Of a stretch of 43,428 nt of DNA, positions 42,769 to 43,428 are shown piece after piece. Position numbers and translations under genes: made by a program. Origin of the DNA: Planctomycetota bacterium (lineage in GTDB: Bacteria > Planctomycetota > GCA-002687715 > DRQF01); NCBI GenBank assembly GCA_011369445.1, contig DRQF01000116.1:1-43428 (forward strand), given 5' to 3'. Every line of letters starts with the position of its first letter. Positions within the stretch are counted from its first letter, which is position 1. The notes beneath the pieces are model-generated. The model searched no databases, was not told the origin of the DNA, and saw only the letters and a list, made by a program, of their open reading frames with translations.

Positions 42769-43306
42769 TTCCGAGATCATCTCCCACCGGTACCGGATCT
42801 CCCGGGCGGGTTTGAATCACGCCGTCCGCCCCCGCCGAAAGAACCCAAACGCCCGGGAGGTGAAGATTGCGGCCTTCGGCGGGCCACAAAGCTTGGCAGA
42901 GGACTACGTACTGCCGCCCCCAGGGGTCAGCCGTGAGATCGTCGCAGTAGGGCCCCCGCCAGCCGCGCCCGCCCCCCATGCGGTTCTCTTGCAGGAACCA
43001 CGCCAAGTTCCCGGCGTCGCCCTCGGGGAGTTGCTCGAACTGGGGGGCGCGACCGGGTCCGTGGAGCCAACCGTAGCTGGGAGTGCCGCGGAAACCACAG
43101 GGGTTCCGCCCCGTTTCTCGGCGGTAGCGGGTCAAGCCCTTGCCGATGGCGCTCAACTGGCGAGCGGCCCGGCCTTCCAAATCGGGGATGACGCTGCGAG
43201 TCATGCCGGGCACGACGAGCGCGGACAGAGACACGACCAAGGCGAGGACCAAGACGACCTCGACCAGTGAAAACTGTCGTTTGCGCAGAAGACGGATCGG
43301 GGGCAC
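42716..43306 (-). CDS. Pseudopilin-like (type II secretion/type IV pilin) protein
   Basis: A 196-residue protein with an N-terminal type IV pilin helix: RLLRKRQ, then FSLVEVVLVLALVVSLSALV with Glu at +5. The residue before Phe+1 is Gln instead of the usual Gly. The C-terminal part (GRAARQLSAIGKGLTRYRRE, GWRGPYCDDLTADPWGRQYV, VLSAGADGVIQT) matches the GspG-like pattern of a DPWG turn and SxGxDG calcium loop. It probably belongs to a pseudopilus that drives secretion. I chose GTG at 43306 with GGAGAG six bases upstream. A long palindrome lies in the leader. No other secretion genes are in view; they may lie beyond the right edge. Confidence 0.82.
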   Translation of the reverse strand: MPPIRLLRKRQFSLVEVVLVLALVVSLSALVVPGMTRSVIPDLEGRAARQLSAIGKGLTRYRRETGRNPCGFRGTPSYGWLHGPGRAPQFEQLPEGDAGNLAWFLQENRMGGGRGWRGPYCDDLTADPWGRQYVVLCQALWPAEGRNLHLPGVWVLSAGADGVIQTRPGDPVPVGDDLGIIVEVAPLETSYLSGGR

Positions 43307-43328
43307 GCCATGCTCTCCAGGGAGGGGT

Positions 43329-43361
43329 GGAGACCTGGAAGGGGGCCCCTTCCAGGTCTCC
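43329..43361. repeat. 33-bp palindrome with 16-bp arms
   Basis: Two perfectly complementary 16-bp arms (left arm GGAGACCTGGAAGGGG) flank a single G, 22 bases upstream of the pilin-like GTG start. No T-run follows on either strand, so it is not an ordinary terminator. In RNA it would form a very stable hairpin in the 5' leader; as DNA it could be a repeat-element end. The rest of the edge region (to 43428) shows no gene. Confidence 0.8.
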
Positions 43362-43428
43362 GAACACATCAAGTTCAACACACACACTGACTGCTGAGAT
43401 ATATCGTGTGCTGTTCGAAGCAACTTTA

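Noticed and set aside
1..43428. TGA reassigned to an amino acid throughout the genome
   Set aside because: TGA is the normal stop of many clear genes here (isomerase, MFS, AOR, clpS, moeA), often inside tight ATGA or TGATG overlaps.

Overview
This is about 43 kb of GC-rich bacterial DNA, densely coding, with no tRNA, rRNA, CRISPR array or insertion sequence that I can see. The gene mix points to Planctomycetota or a close uncultured relative: an ECF sigma factor beside a (pseudo)kinase, ThuA, sugar isomerase and Gfo/Idh enzymes, secreted CHRD and lamin-tail proteins, Ca-loop lipoproteins, and IcmF. This assignment is inference from gene content only.

Layout. 1-6.6 kb (minus): a tightly packed catabolic and secreted operon, in transcription order TIM-barrel sugar isomerase, nucleoside-type MFS transporter, ThuA protein, M28 peptidase lipoprotein, and M60-like peptidase cut by the window edge. 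6.8-11.3 kb: secreted proteins (a small exported protein, a cupredoxin, a CHRD/lamin-tail protein) around a Gfo/Idh/MocA oxidoreductase and a GlpE-type rhodanese. 11.5-16.3 kb (plus): an AlsS-type TPP enzyme, an aldehyde:ferredoxin oxidoreductase (AOR) with an N-terminal FHA domain, and a TupA-like lipoprotein whose start overlaps the AOR stop. 16.4-20.6 kb (plus): a CehA/McbA-type PHP hydrolase, a 3-hydroxyisobutyrate-dehydrogenase-family enzyme, ClpS and a DUF2017 protein. 20.5-24.1 kb (minus): two MoeA genes, one carrying an N-terminal MoaD-like domain and the other a C-terminal periplasmic-binding-like domain. With the AOR and TupA genes they form a tungsto/molybdopterin theme. 24.2-29.3 kb: a Ca-loop repeat lipoprotein, a protein of unknown function, a tRNA-dihydrouridine synthase and an NTF2-like protein. 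29.4-31.2 kb (minus): ECF sigma factor and degenerate kinase.

31.3-35.5 kb (minus) is the most striking part: a three-gene operon encoding a DsbD-family thiol:disulfide exchanger, a four-helix membrane protein and a TlpA-like thioredoxin-fold protein. Both redox proteins are interrupted by one in-frame TGA exactly where the thioredoxin active-site Cys belongs, and a short stem-loop follows each TGA at bacterial SECIS distance. I read both as selenoproteins, so each has to be annotated across the TGA.

35.7-43.4 kb: a small unknown protein, the fused acyl-CoA mutase IcmF, an approximately 480-bp non-coding stretch, a LOG-family protein translationally coupled to a TPR-PAS-receiver protein, and a pseudopilin-like protein with a long palindrome in its leader.
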